64,000 bases of DNA, taken from assembly GCA_047600605.1 (NCBI GenBank), contig JASGKK010000003.1:372001-436000 (forward strand), given 5' to 3'. Below the pieces are notes generated by a model. The model saw nothing but the letters and a program-made list of their open reading frames with translations, was not told the origin of the DNA and ran no database searches. This stretch comes from CAYMZZ01 sp047600605. GTDB taxonomy: Bacteria > Bacteroidota > Bacteroidia > Chitinophagales > Chitinophagaceae. Below, one piece after another: positions 1 to 7,879 of this stretch; position 1 is the stretch's first letter, and every line of letters begins with the position of its first letter. The position numbers and the translations under genes were made by a program.

Positions 1-2
1 CC

Positions 3-30
3 GGGCGGCCTCAGCAGCCGCCCATTTTTT
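3..30 (+). terminator. intrinsic terminator of an upstream gene outside the window
   Basis: A 7-bp G+C stem (GGGCGGC at 3-9 with GCCGCCC at 17-23) and 7-nt loop are followed by a run of six T. It would end transcription of a plus-strand gene lying left of the window. Confidence 0.7.
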
Positions 31-194
31 CACCAAAAAATTGATTGTGAAGTGTATGCCAATAAATTAAAATACCCTATTTTTGCCTCCCCAAAACGAT
101 AAGGGCATCCGCCCCACCCGTTTCGGTTCTTTGAAAATCAGTGACTTGATCATTTCCAAATCTTCAAATCACCAAATTTTCAAATTATACATAT

Positions 195-268
195 TCCTCC
201 TTAGCTCAGTTGGTTAGAGCATCTGACTGTTAATCAGAGGGTCGCTGGTTCAAGTCCAGCAGGGGGAG
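195..268 (+). tRNA. tRNA-Asn (anticodon GTT)
   Basis: The acceptor stem TCCTCCT (195-201) pairs with AGGGGGA (261-267) with one T:G wobble, and G268 is the discriminator base. The D-arm TAGCTCAGTTGG, the anticodon loop CTGTTAA with anticodon GTT, and the T-arm GGTTCAAGTCC are all present. CCA is not encoded. The tRNA borders the AT-rich accessory island that starts at about 439, a common position for integrated DNA, but I could not find a second copy of its 3' end that would mark an attachment site. Confidence 0.97.
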
Positions 269-281
269 CAGCCACAGGCAG

Positions 282-315
282 GGGTTTCAAAGAATTCATC
301 TTTGAAACCCTTTTT
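282..315 (+). terminator. intrinsic terminator after tRNA-Asn
   Basis: A perfect 12-bp stem (GGGTTTCAAAGA at 282-293 with TCTTTGAAACCC at 299-310), a 5-nt loop and TTTTT directly follow the tRNA gene. Confidence 0.85.
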
Positions 316-438
316 CATTTGCACAGGATTTGCGCAAAAAAAGAGTGTTTTTAAAGTAAACCTGCAAGCACAAGGCGTAAAGGCGGTAAATTTGTAATCA
401 TCACCATCTGTCTCGAGGATCGGGCAACCATCATATCT

Positions 439-1290
439 ATGACACCAATTCATTTTTCTTTAGAGAACAGGATTGATACAAATTATAGTGGGTATAATCA
501 GCTAACGCGCTTATATCATTTTTGTCTGGGCCATCCTTCCAAATCTCATTTCTTCATAGATTTTAAATCAGTTGATTGGTTTGACGGAAATTTATGTGCT
601 TTGCTATATGCGATCGTATATCATTTAAATAAAGAGCATGGTCATACTTTTGTCACTGACGCTGGTATTATAAAGGAAAAATTCGATGTCCTATACAGAA
701 ACGGATTCTTACAATCAGACGAAGCCATAGTTGATACGAGAAAAAGCACTGTACCAATCCAATTTTTCAATCCATCAGATAAGGAACGTTTTTGCCAATA
801 TGTGGATAATGAACTTTTATCTCATCGGGGTATGCCGAATTTAACTGATGCATTAAAAGAACAAATCAGTGAAGACCTTCTGGAAGTTTTTTGTAATACC
901 CATCATCATGCAAATACTATAGAACCGTTTTTTGTAGGGGGCCAATTCTACCCAACTAAAGGATATTTGAAATTTACTATGGTCGATTTAGGAGATGGCT
1001 TTTTACCAAGAATTAACAAAGCGACTCAAGGACGAATAGCTACAGATCTGGAAGCGATACAATGGGCACTTGAAGGTAACAGTACCAAAAAGGTACTGGA
1101 TAATTGCCCTGGTGGACTTGGTTTGAAAAACATGTGCCGGTATTGTCTTCAAAACCAGGGTGTTTTACAAATCGCTTCGGGTACTGGATTCTGGTCTACA
1201 GAGTTCGAAAACACCATTTTCGAAGGTGGGCGGCTCCTGCCCTCGAAATTCCTGGGAACCACTATAAACCTTTTTTTCAGGAAACATTAG
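439..1290 (+). CDS. STAS-like plus GHKL/HATPase_c ATP-binding protein
   Basis: This 283-residue cytoplasmic protein looks like a sensor-kinase-type ATPase without a histidine phosphoacceptor domain. Residues about 36-75 (SHFFIDFKSVDWFDGNLCALL) resemble the hydrophobic core of a STAS domain. Residues about 140-282 carry the Bergerat fold: an N-box (E149, N153, H157-A158), the G1 box DLGDGF (183-188), the G2 box GGLGL (225-229) and the closing GTTINLFF strand. Such proteins act as anti-sigma-type kinases or ATP-driven switches. It is followed by a DUF4325 STAS-like gene and a PIN gene on the same strand, suggesting a switch-partner pair plus nuclease effector. The DNA is AT-rich compared with genes after 7160. 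TAAATTTG at 387-394 may be its -7 promoter element, but no matching -33 box was found. The family is clear; the role is inference. Confidence 0.75.
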   Translation: MTPIHFSLENRIDTNYSGYNQLTRLYHFCLGHPSKSHFFIDFKSVDWFDGNLCALLYAIVYHLNKEHGHTFVTDAGIIKEKFDVLYRNGFLQSDEAIVDTRKSTVPIQFFNPSDKERFCQYVDNELLSHRGMPNLTDALKEQISEDLLEVFCNTHHHANTIEPFFVGGQFYPTKGYLKFTMVDLGDGFLPRINKATQGRIATDLEAIQWALEGNSTKKVLDNCPGGLGLKNMCRYCLQNQGVLQIASGTGFWSTEFENTIFEGGRLLPSKFLGTTINLFFRKH

Positions 1291-1321
1291 TTGTATTTTT
1301 CCACAATTGGTACTAACTTTG
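1291..1321 (+). promoter_or_regulatory. Bacteroidota-type promoter for the DUF4325-PIN pair
   Basis: TTG (1291-1293) and TAACTTTG (1314-1321) are separated by 20 nt, matching the TTG/TAnnTTTG consensus. It begins at the stop codon of the ATPase gene, so DUF4325 and PIN can be expressed separately from the ATPase. Confidence 0.55.
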
Positions 1322-1373
1322 TGAGCAATAACGTATATATTTATCTGATATTCAGAATAAATTGCGTCTACTT

Positions 1374-1700
1374 ATGAAAGTTGTGGTTACAAATATCATC
1401 AAAAGTACTATCGCAGCATTCCACAACGAAGGTCTTTTAGTTTACACAGAATTAGAAAGGGCTTACAATAACAAGGAATCTGTAGAATTGTCTTTTGAGG
1501 GAATTACTAAATGTTCAACGCAGTTTCTTAATGCGTCAATAGGAAAATTATATCTTCAATACAATCCCCATATAGTCGACAATCTAGTTAGATACAATTT
1601 CGGCGAATTGAGTCACTTAAAAGATAAGATAGCTGAGGTTAGAGAAAATGCTATCAATTCCAAAGAGTACGACTCGTTAATTGAGAACGCTACTGTTTAA
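1374..1700 (+). CDS. STAS-like domain protein (DUF4325 family)
   Basis: This is a 108-residue protein starting at ATG 1374; an in-frame TTG at 1362 is less likely. The central stretch with SVELSFEGITKCSTQFLNASIG is characteristic of the DUF4325 STAS-like family, in which an acidic strand and an S/T-containing turn sit before a helix. Family members commonly stand beside GHKL ATPases, as here, so it probably is the regulatory or phospho-accepting partner of the upstream ATPase. It ends 9 bp before the PIN gene. A partner or antitoxin-like role toward the PIN protein is inference. Confidence 0.7.
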   Translation: MKVVVTNIIKSTIAAFHNEGLLVYTELERAYNNKESVELSFEGITKCSTQFLNASIGKLYLQYNPHIVDNLVRYNFGELSHLKDKIAEVRENAINSKEYDSLIENATV

Positions 1701-1709
1701 GCAAATTTT

Positions 1710-2312
1710 ATGGCCTACAACATTAGGCACATTGATAATGTTAGTCTCACAAAAGAGAAAAAGTATTTCTTTGATGCTAATCTTTGGCTAAAAATTCTAA
1801 AGCCAAAAGTCAATCCAAGTAGTCGTGACTTGAAATATCTTGAATTTTTTGAAAAATTCTCAACGAGTCAGAATAAGCCAAAAATAGTACTACCTCTCAC
1901 AACTTTAAGTGAGTTTATCAACCGATATCTTAGGGATGTAGGTCATATATTGTTTTGTAAAAAAACGGGAGTTGACCCCACAAAAACACACTTCAAAGAA
2001 ATATATCGTGCGTCCGAGCAATACACTACAGATTATATATCCCTTCTTGAGGATATAAAATCCTACCAGAATTTGTATGAGTTGGTAGACGATGGCTTGG
2101 GAAAAGATGTTAGGCAAAAGGCAATCCTTACATCACCGCCACAACATTTGGATTTCAACGACAACTTTTGTTTTCAACTTGCAAAAGTGCGTGGCTATGT
2201 GATTGTAACTGATGACAAGGATTTTTTTGTCGAGGATGTAGAAGTTCTAACGTATAACCAGCAATTAATTGATAAAGCAAAATCAACAGTAACGCCTGTT
2301 GCAAATCAATAG
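1710..2312 (+). CDS. PIN-like nuclease domain protein
   Basis: This 200-residue protein has the acidic constellation of a PIN-fold Mg-dependent nuclease: D22 in FFDANLW, E68 in LTTLSEF, D148/D151 in LDFNDNF, and the strand VIVTDDKDFF with D168-D171. It is longer than VapC toxins (about 130-140 residues), with extra helices between E68 and D148. The start ATG is 9 bp after the DUF4325 stop, so the two genes are co-transcribed. RNase activity is a family expectation. It could be the effector of the three-gene set. Confidence 0.75.
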   Translation: MAYNIRHIDNVSLTKEKKYFFDANLWLKILKPKVNPSSRDLKYLEFFEKFSTSQNKPKIVLPLTTLSEFINRYLRDVGHILFCKKTGVDPTKTHFKEIYRASEQYTTDYISLLEDIKSYQNLYELVDDGLGKDVRQKAILTSPPQHLDFNDNFCFQLAKVRGYVIVTDDKDFFVEDVEVLTYNQQLIDKAKSTVTPVANQ

Positions 2313-2525
2313 CTTTCTATGAATGTTACTTGTAGTGAGGATGAAGCGTTCTTTGAGCTAAGGGTAAAGTACACACATGAGAAATCGACAAGAACTATGG
2401 CAACCCCGATAAATTTTCAAACACAATTTATTCATTTTCAATGTATTTAGAAGTAAAGTAATTCGCTGAAAGTCATCAAATCGGTTATCAACTGGTTAGA
2501 TAATTGTAAAATTGGGGAGCGAGAA

Positions 2526-2564
2526 ATCAATAGAAGCTACCAATGGTAGCCTCTATTGATTTTA
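2526..2564. terminator. strong hairpin, probable terminator after the PIN gene
   Basis: A 16-bp stem with a single A-C mismatch (2526-2541 with 2545-2560) and a 3-nt loop is followed by only a short TTTT. It lies between the PIN gene and the Fic gene (2313-2636), where no other gene is seen. It could also be a short inverted repeat of a mobile remnant. Confidence 0.5.
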
Positions 2565-2636
2565 AGATTGAAAACTTAATGTACTTCTATAGCTATACAC
2601 TTACCTTTCAAGCCTCTTATAATATAATTTCAACAT

Positions 2637-4091
2637 ATGGATGAGCTACAGTTTTCCTTTGCCAAAGTAGATGCATTAAAAAAGGAAATCGAAGACCTTA
2701 ACAAAGTTGATCCGCTTACCTTAATTATAAAAGAGAAATTTCAAATTGATATTGCAAAACACGTTACCTCGCTTAACCAGGGTGAGACAAAGAATCCTAA
2801 AGATACAATTTTGAAGTCCTCTACTGCTCGAGGAAATAAAATAGCAGATGCGGTTGAGTTGCAAAAAAAAGTCTACCTCGATTTAGGCAGAAATATCGCA
2901 GTTACTCTATTCATGTTTGACATGGTTAGCAAGCCGCTTACCACTACGGATGTTTTATTTTTTTACGAAATATTATTTAGCGAAAGTGAATTTAGAGACC
3001 ATGAAGTTGTGCTAACAAGCCAAAGTGGCAATCAGATCAATTTTCCGAATTCTCAAAAACTTACTCGGTTGATGGAAGAATTATTAAATTGGCTTTCAAC
3101 TGAACAAAAGAAATCAGATACCCACCCACTAATCATAGCAGCTAAATTTCATCATAAATTTTCACAAATACATCCATTTTCAGATGGCAATGGAAGGATA
3201 AGTCGCCTTTTACTTGATATCGTTCTGATGAATAATGGTTATTTGCCAATTTTAATTAGTCAAGATGAAAAAAATGAATACTACGGCTCATTAGAAAAAG
3301 CAGATCAACGTGATTATTCACCGCTAATCAATTTCATATTGGAAAAACAGCAAAAGGTTCTGGAATCTTTTGTTCAGAGCCCCGAATACTTGTCCATCAA
3401 AACAAAAACAGAATTAGAAGAGCAATTAAAAAAAATTAAAGGTACTGAAAAGTGTTTTGTCTTAACAGAAGACTCTAGTTCCGGCGATTTACTCAAACTA
3501 GTACTTGAAGCCTCGGGATTTAATATGCAACAGACTACTGTAATTGCATATTCAGGCAGCTCCAATATCGTATACGCTACCCTGTTTTCAGAATTTGTTA
3601 AACAAAAACTCCCTCATGTTTTTATCATTGTACATAGAGATAAAGACTACCTAACCACAAAGGAGTTAATCAAACAGAAAAATCAATTCGATAAAATAAA
3701 TGTTGAATTCTTTGTGACTTCAGGAACAGATATTGAAAGCTATTTTGTAAACCCGACACATATTAATTATTGTCACCCTGAGGTAGCTTTGGATTTTGCA
3801 AGTCGAATAATAAATGAAAGTATAATTGAAGCTGAAGAAACCTCCCTTCGAAAATTCAAAATTAAAGAGTTTGGAGAGAAATATAAGGAGAAATACAGTC
3901 ATCTTGATGACGCTTTAATTAAGATTTACGAAAGCGATATTTTTCGTTTCACACATGGAAAAACAGTCAGTGGCATAGTCAAGAAAAAAATCCAGGATTT
4001 TTTAAAATCTAATCCACATATAGATGTTCTTTCGCCGTACATAAAAGATAATGATCTAACGTCTTTTTCAAAGAAGATATGGAGTCAATAG
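2637..4091 (+). CDS. Fic domain protein fused to a C-terminal TOPRIM-like domain
   Basis: This 484-residue protein has a typical Fic N-terminal region (about 1-150) and the catalytic motif HPFSDGNGR at 179-187, identical to active Fic AMP-transferases. The inhibitory helix motif, normally SxxxEG/N, reads SSTARGN at 61-67, so Arg65 replaces the autoinhibitory Glu. Residues about 270-345 look like a TOPRIM fold: E278 in LTED, D284, the turn GSSN (306-309) and the acidic HRDKD (333-337), similar to OLD-type nucleases. The last 100 residues are helical and unrecognised. Known Fic enzymes modify proteins with AMP; TOPRIM domains cut or join nucleic acid. The combination suggests a toxin or defence effector. 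The domain call for TOPRIM is by motif only. Confidence 0.8.
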   Translation: MDELQFSFAKVDALKKEIEDLNKVDPLTLIIKEKFQIDIAKHVTSLNQGETKNPKDTILKSSTARGNKIADAVELQKKVYLDLGRNIAVTLFMFDMVSKPLTTTDVLFFYEILFSESEFRDHEVVLTSQSGNQINFPNSQKLTRLMEELLNWLSTEQKKSDTHPLIIAAKFHHKFSQIHPFSDGNGRISRLLLDIVLMNNGYLPILISQDEKNEYYGSLEKADQRDYSPLINFILEKQQKVLESFVQSPEYLSIKTKTELEEQLKKIKGTEKCFVLTEDSSSGDLLKLVLEASGFNMQQTTVIAYSGSSNIVYATLFSEFVKQKLPHVFIIVHRDKDYLTTKELIKQKNQFDKINVEFFVTSGTDIESYFVNPTHINYCHPEVALDFASRIINESIIEAEETSLRKFKIKEFGEKYKEKYSHLDDALIKIYESDIFRFTHGKTVSGIVKKKIQDFLKSNPHIDVLSPYIKDNDLTSFSKKIWSQ

Positions 4092-4425
4092 AATCTCATC
4101 TGCAGCCTATACTCAATGTCGTATCCTACTCATATTGATAAGAGACTGAAATACCACTACAACGAAGTTCGATCCATCACGACAAAATAAATCGGTTATA
4201 ACATTTTGCTATAACCTGTAGAACTCACTCAGTATTGGGCCTGACACATAATCTTGAGTGAAAGGGATTGAACCTGTCGGATCAAATATATTTCTGACAA
4301 TGTCCTCCCTCAGTGAAAGGCTTGCCAGGAATATATAAAGGGGGCAAAACTGTGCGATTAGTTTAAGCCTATCTGACACTGTTAGTAAGGTCAAATCTTA
4401 ACTTCTAGATATTAAAACAAAGATC
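4092..4425. other. intergenic, between convergent Fic and restriction genes
   Basis: No gene is supported here. A weak hairpin (GGTTATA at 4194-4200 with TATAACC at 4210-4216, 9-nt loop) is the only structure seen and may help terminate either side. Confidence 0.4.
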
Positions 4426-5019
4426 TTATTTAGAAGAAAAATCCTTTGATTGTTTGGGAAATTTATTCATTAGCCACTTCAAGATATCCAATTGATCCTT
4501 AGATGGTGCACGCCTAACTTGCGCTATTAACTTAATAGCTTCGGGTCTATTTAGTGTGAGGTTTGAAGCACCTTCATTACATACAGAACATACCGCCTTT
4601 AAATTATTAGGCTCGTCTGTTCCTCCCATTGATTTGTCTATAATATGAGCAATGTGTAAACGGGTTTTACGAGATGGGTCATATGGGTGTGGCTCACCAG
4701 CAGCGGCGCCGCACATTTGGCAAGTATACCCATTTCTATCTAAAACAAAAGCACGGGTTTCTTTAGATATACCACGATCAAAAGCAGGTATAGGTTTTAA
4801 ATCGACTAACATATATTGGCCCGGCTTCAAATCACTGCGATCATTATGTGTTATAATATTCATCCCTTCCTGACCACGTAACTCCCTTACCCTTCTCGCC
4901 CATTCACTTGTACCTGCGACTTCTCTTAAAGTGTCGGAGTCAATTATAACTCCAACATTTTGCATAAAATAAATTCTAAGCTTTGTTCTGGAGCCGCTTC
5001 CTTTTTTGACCTTGCTCAT
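4426..5019 (-). CDS. HNH endonuclease, probable type II restriction enzyme
   Basis: A 197-residue protein. The start at 5019 (MSKVKKGS) is chosen over an upstream ATG at 5082 because the extra residues are shadow sequence of the methyltransferase. Residues about 15-75 resemble a winged-helix region (TLREVAGTSEWARRVRELR), and the C-terminal half is a zinc-type HNH nuclease: CQMC, HIAHIIDKSMGGTDEPNNL, and CSVCN. It overlaps the end of the methyltransferase gene by 44 bp, so it is translated from the same mRNA as vsr and the methyltransferase. Together they form a complete R-M system. The recognition sequence cannot be read from the protein. Confidence 0.85.
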   Translation of the reverse strand: MSKVKKGSGSRTKLRIYFMQNVGVIIDSDTLREVAGTSEWARRVRELRGQEGMNIITHNDRSDLKPGQYMLVDLKPIPAFDRGISKETRAFVLDRNGYTCQMCGAAAGEPHPYDPSRKTRLHIAHIIDKSMGGTDEPNNLKAVCSVCNEGASNLTLNRPEAIKLIAQVRRAPSKDQLDILKWLMNKFPKQSKDFSSK

Positions 5020-5992
5020 ATTTTGATAGTGCTTTTTTAATGGACGTACCAATAGCCTTCGCAACAGGTGGAGGAAATGCATTTCCTACTTGTCTATACG
5101 CTGGTGTCTTTTTTCCTATAAATTCCCAATCTTTCGGAAAGCCTTGTAATAACGCCGTCATTTTTAAAGTAAGCCGTGGCATTGCCATTGAACCATTAAT
5201 CGGTGGTTGATCAGCTAAGCCATGTCCGTCTACTCCGAGTAATGACCAAGCTTTTTTTGCCCGCGTTGGCCCCAAATCGGCACCACCATGCTTTTTTGAT
5301 CCGCCAACTAATGTTGGCGCAATACCATTCGCTTGCTTTCGCCAGTTATTTGCGTTTTCCCAACCTAATGAAGCCATTTCATCATATAATAAATCTCCTA
5401 CCGAGATCGGTGTTTTCTGCAACTTCTTTGGCCATTCAAAATAACCGAAATACTTTCTCTTTAAGGCAATTAGTATTGCTCTTGGTCTTAATTGAGATAC
5501 CCCATAGTCGGAAGAATTAACCAACCGCCAATCACATTTGTAGCCTTCTTGCTCAAGAAAACTAATAATATGTTGTCTATAGTCTTCAAAAACCTCATCC
5601 AGTAAACCTCGCACATTTTCCAACATTACTGCCTTAGGCTTACATTCTTTTATTAATCGCAACGCTTCAGGAAACAAATCCCTTTCATCTTCCTTGCCTA
5701 GCTGCTGACCTCCATGTGAAAAAGGTTGACATGGAACTCCTCCAGCAAAAAGATCAATACCCTTGTAAGCTTTAGCAGAAAATGATCTTATATCAGCTTC
5801 AATAACATTCCAGTTGGGTCTATTTCTTAGCATTGTCTTACAAGCCACAGGTTCTATCTCCACCAATGCAACATGCTTAAAACCAGCTTGTTCAAGCCCT
5901 AAAGCTTGCCCACCAGCACCAGCACATATTTCTAATGATTTATACACTATTAACTTTTCTGCAAAATAACATTTTCTATGGTTTCCAGACAT
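4976..5992 (-). CDS. DNA (cytosine-5-)-methyltransferase
   Basis: A 338-residue C5 methyltransferase that protects host DNA by methylating cytosine with S-adenosylmethionine. Motif I is LEICAGAGGQALG (about 20-32), motif IV has the catalytic GVPCQPFSHGG (C88), motif VI is ENVRG (about 125), motif VIII is the RPRAILIALK stretch, the target recognition region follows (about 205-275), and motif X is the RQVGNAFPPPVA stretch. Length is normal. It overlaps the vsr gene by 43 bp at its start and the HNH nuclease by 44 bp at its end, implying coupled translation. Confidence 0.95.
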   Translation of the reverse strand: MSGNHRKCYFAEKLIVYKSLEICAGAGGQALGLEQAGFKHVALVEIEPVACKTMLRNRPNWNVIEADIRSFSAKAYKGIDLFAGGVPCQPFSHGGQQLGKEDERDLFPEALRLIKECKPKAVMLENVRGLLDEVFEDYRQHIISFLEQEGYKCDWRLVNSSDYGVSQLRPRAILIALKRKYFGYFEWPKKLQKTPISVGDLLYDEMASLGWENANNWRKQANGIAPTLVGGSKKHGGADLGPTRAKKAWSLLGVDGHGLADQPPINGSMAMPRLTLKMTALLQGFPKDWEFIGKKTPAYRQVGNAFPPPVAKAIGTSIKKALSKYEQGQKRKRLQNKA

Positions 5993-6366
5993 CTAGCCAT
6001 GTTCTTGTGGATTTCTTTATCCCAAAACCGCATAACTGTCCATCCCTCACCAACCAAGGTTTCATTTACATATTTATCTCGCTGAATATTAAATTCAATT
6101 TTTTTTACCCAATACGCCTTATTAACACTTAAGCGTTTCTTCTTTTCTTCCCAGTTCTTCCCATGCCAAAATTCCCCGTCACAAAAGATTACCAACTTAA
6201 ATTTTTTAAATACAATATCAGGTTTACCTAATATCAATTTAACATTTCGTCGATAACGATAACCTTTCCTCCAAAGAGCTTTCGCAAGCAAGTCCTCTGC
6301 CAAGGTTCCTTTGGATTTTATAGCTTGCATATTTTTTCTCCGCTGATCACTATTCAGAGTATCCAT
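5950..6366 (-). CDS. vsr: very short patch repair endonuclease (Vsr)
   Basis: A 138-residue Vsr nuclease, which nicks next to T:G mismatches that arise when 5-methylcytosine deaminates. Typical features are the start MDTLNSDQRRKNMQAIKSKGT (split here as MDTLNSDQRRKNM and the following SKGT), KALWRKGYRYRRN, the catalytic Asp in GKPDIVF, and FCDGEFWHG with the conserved His. The start at 6366 fits the family; an ATG 12 nt upstream is possible. It is the first gene of the overlapping vsr-methyltransferase-HNH operon and supports the methyltransferase being a C5 enzyme. Confidence 0.93.
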   Translation of the reverse strand: MDTLNSDQRRKNMQAIKSKGTLAEDLLAKALWRKGYRYRRNVKLILGKPDIVFKKFKLVIFCDGEFWHGKNWEEKKKRLSVNKAYWVKKIEFNIQRDKYVNETLVGEGWTVMRFWDKEIHKNMARCLETIENVILQKS

Positions 6367-7159
6367 AAACGCTTTCAATTTTCAAAGAAGTTACCTAAAA
6401 TTTTGGATTACCTCTTGAAAACCATATTACTGTTTTTTGTGCATGACCTAGCAGAATATTGCGACAGAAAATGTCGTTTGTGTAGAAGTGCATCAAAAAC
6501 AAAAGGAGGGCATTCCAACCCATCCATTCTTAAGATATCAATAGGTACGCTGGCCTAAACATGGCCAAATATTTCAATGCCACAATCTCTGATTGTAATA
6601 AATCGCACCCTGAAATAAACAGAACGTTCCATGTAAAACAAGAACTTAAACTGATATTGGACAATAAACTCAAGATAATTCTCTGTTTGCCCGACTAACT
6701 TTTTTATGGCAATTTATCTATTAACTCTTTTACTTAAAAAAGAAATCATTTGACCATTATAGCTGTGAAAACTTTCCATAATCGCCTATATAATATCGCG
6801 GGTAAATACTCCAATTACAGTTTTTATAATGACTCTAAGCAAAGCCTTATTTAAGGAAAATTAATTATGTCTTATAAACATTATTTCTTCTTTTACTGGC
6901 TGAAAGGTGGAGAGTTAATTCATAAAACTGGTTATACGCTGAAAACTTCCTATAAAAATCTAAGTGGTGTGGTCGGATATGACCATACTTTAATGCCGTA
7001 GTTTATTGAATTTAGATGTTTGAATTTTATCTTCTATGCAACAATCATCATCCGAAGCAAAATATCGACTAGCCATGGCCCTTCACCAGTCCGTAACTCC
7101 CTTATATCTGCGGCCCTAGCCAATAGATAATTATTACCTCACCCACTAAAATGTGTAAG
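6367..7159. other. AT-rich intergenic region at the island edge
   Basis: About 790 bp without a convincing large gene. Transcription from the vsr start must come from here. The only possible gene is the small frame at 6867-7001. Base composition changes from AT-rich to GC-richer near 7150, which fits the right edge of the accessory island. Confidence 0.5.
6867..7001 (+). CDS. possible 44-residue small protein
   Basis: An ATG frame preceded by AAGGAAAA about 9 nt upstream encodes MSYKHYFFFYWLKGG and continues to a TAG, with an aromatic, basic N-terminus. There is no family I recognise. It may be chance in AT-rich DNA; it is listed because the spacing to a purine-rich ribosome site is good. 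Confidence 0.2.
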   Translation: MSYKHYFFFYWLKGGELIHKTGYTLKTSYKNLSGVVGYDHTLMP

Positions 7160-7705
7160 ATGGAAAATGCGCGCCCTGACCGGTTTCAGAAATCCGATCA
7201 TTTTTTAACCCTCGCCACCGCCAGCCCCTTAGGAGCCCTGGCAGATGTGATGGATACCTATACGCTCGATGACCTGCGCCAGGAGCTCAGCGGCTGGCAA
7301 GAGCTGGCCCTTTGCAATGAAGACAGTGCCTATGCCGAGGCAACCGCCCGCGAAAACTTGTTGGCCTTTATGCAGGGCTTTCAAACGGCTATCGAAGCGT
7401 TGTATACAACCCGCCTTAAAAAACGCAACTACCAGTCGCCAGCACACGCGGCCCTCAACAGTCCGCGCCTGCTCACCCTGCATGAGCAGGCGCACCCCAT
7501 GCCGGTCATACGCCAGTTTGCCGAAACCTTCAGCCACGCCTACACCCAAGCCGAGCTGCTCGATCTGCTGGAGGCTGTCGTAAGTTACCACGGCAAAAAG
7601 AAAATACAACTTGAGAGTGTAGTCTTCGTTTATCAACGGCTTTGTTTTCTCGCCTGTCTGATCTACGAGCTCACCACTGGGGAGGGAGTGGTACACGCGT
7701 CATAG
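7160..7705 (+). CDS. hypothetical protein, mostly helical
   Basis: A 181-residue soluble protein of no recognised family. The ATG at 7160 (MENARPDRF) is preferred to 7151. The sequence is helix-rich, with conserved-looking stretches DLRQELSGWQELALCNED and HEQAHPMPVIRQFAETFSHAYTQ. There is no signal peptide and no membrane segment. It has noticeably higher G+C than the preceding island. There are no obvious operon partners: 174 bp separate it from the ArsR gene. Confidence 0.6.
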   Translation: MENARPDRFQKSDHFLTLATASPLGALADVMDTYTLDDLRQELSGWQELALCNEDSAYAEATARENLLAFMQGFQTAIEALYTTRLKKRNYQSPAHAALNSPRLLTLHEQAHPMPVIRQFAETFSHAYTQAELLDLLEAVVSYHGKKKIQLESVVFVYQRLCFLACLIYELTTGEGVVHAS

Positions 7706-7819
7706 GCAAATTCATGATCAGCGGCCACGCTTTCAGCTTTTCAGCCAGTAACAATCAATCATCCTCCAAAAGGTCGCTCTGTGCGACCTTTCCCAGTTTC
7801 CCCACTCCAAAAAATAATT

Positions 7820-7866
7820 TTTGCGCAACCGATCGGCTTCTCATATATTTGCAACCGAACGGCTTC
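7820..7866 (+). promoter_or_regulatory. promoter with two operator-like direct repeats before the ArsR gene
   Basis: TTTG (7820-7823) and TATATTTG (7844-7851) are exactly 20 nt apart, a perfect Bacteroidota promoter. A 16-nt element, GCAACCGATCGGCTTC at 7825-7840, recurs at 7851-7866 with one change (GCAACCGAACGGCTTC). One copy fills the spacer and the other covers the expected transcription start, an arrangement suited to repression by the downstream ArsR protein. Confidence 0.7.
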
Positions 7867-7879
7867 ATAACATTACATC

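Noticed and set aside
195..268. tRNA-Asn 3' end as an attachment site of the island
   Set aside because: No second copy of the tRNA end and no integrase gene were found in the window.
4209..4394. Minus-strand 61-codon frame after the Fic gene
   Set aside because: No family, no ribosome site, and low-complexity composition; lies between convergent genes.
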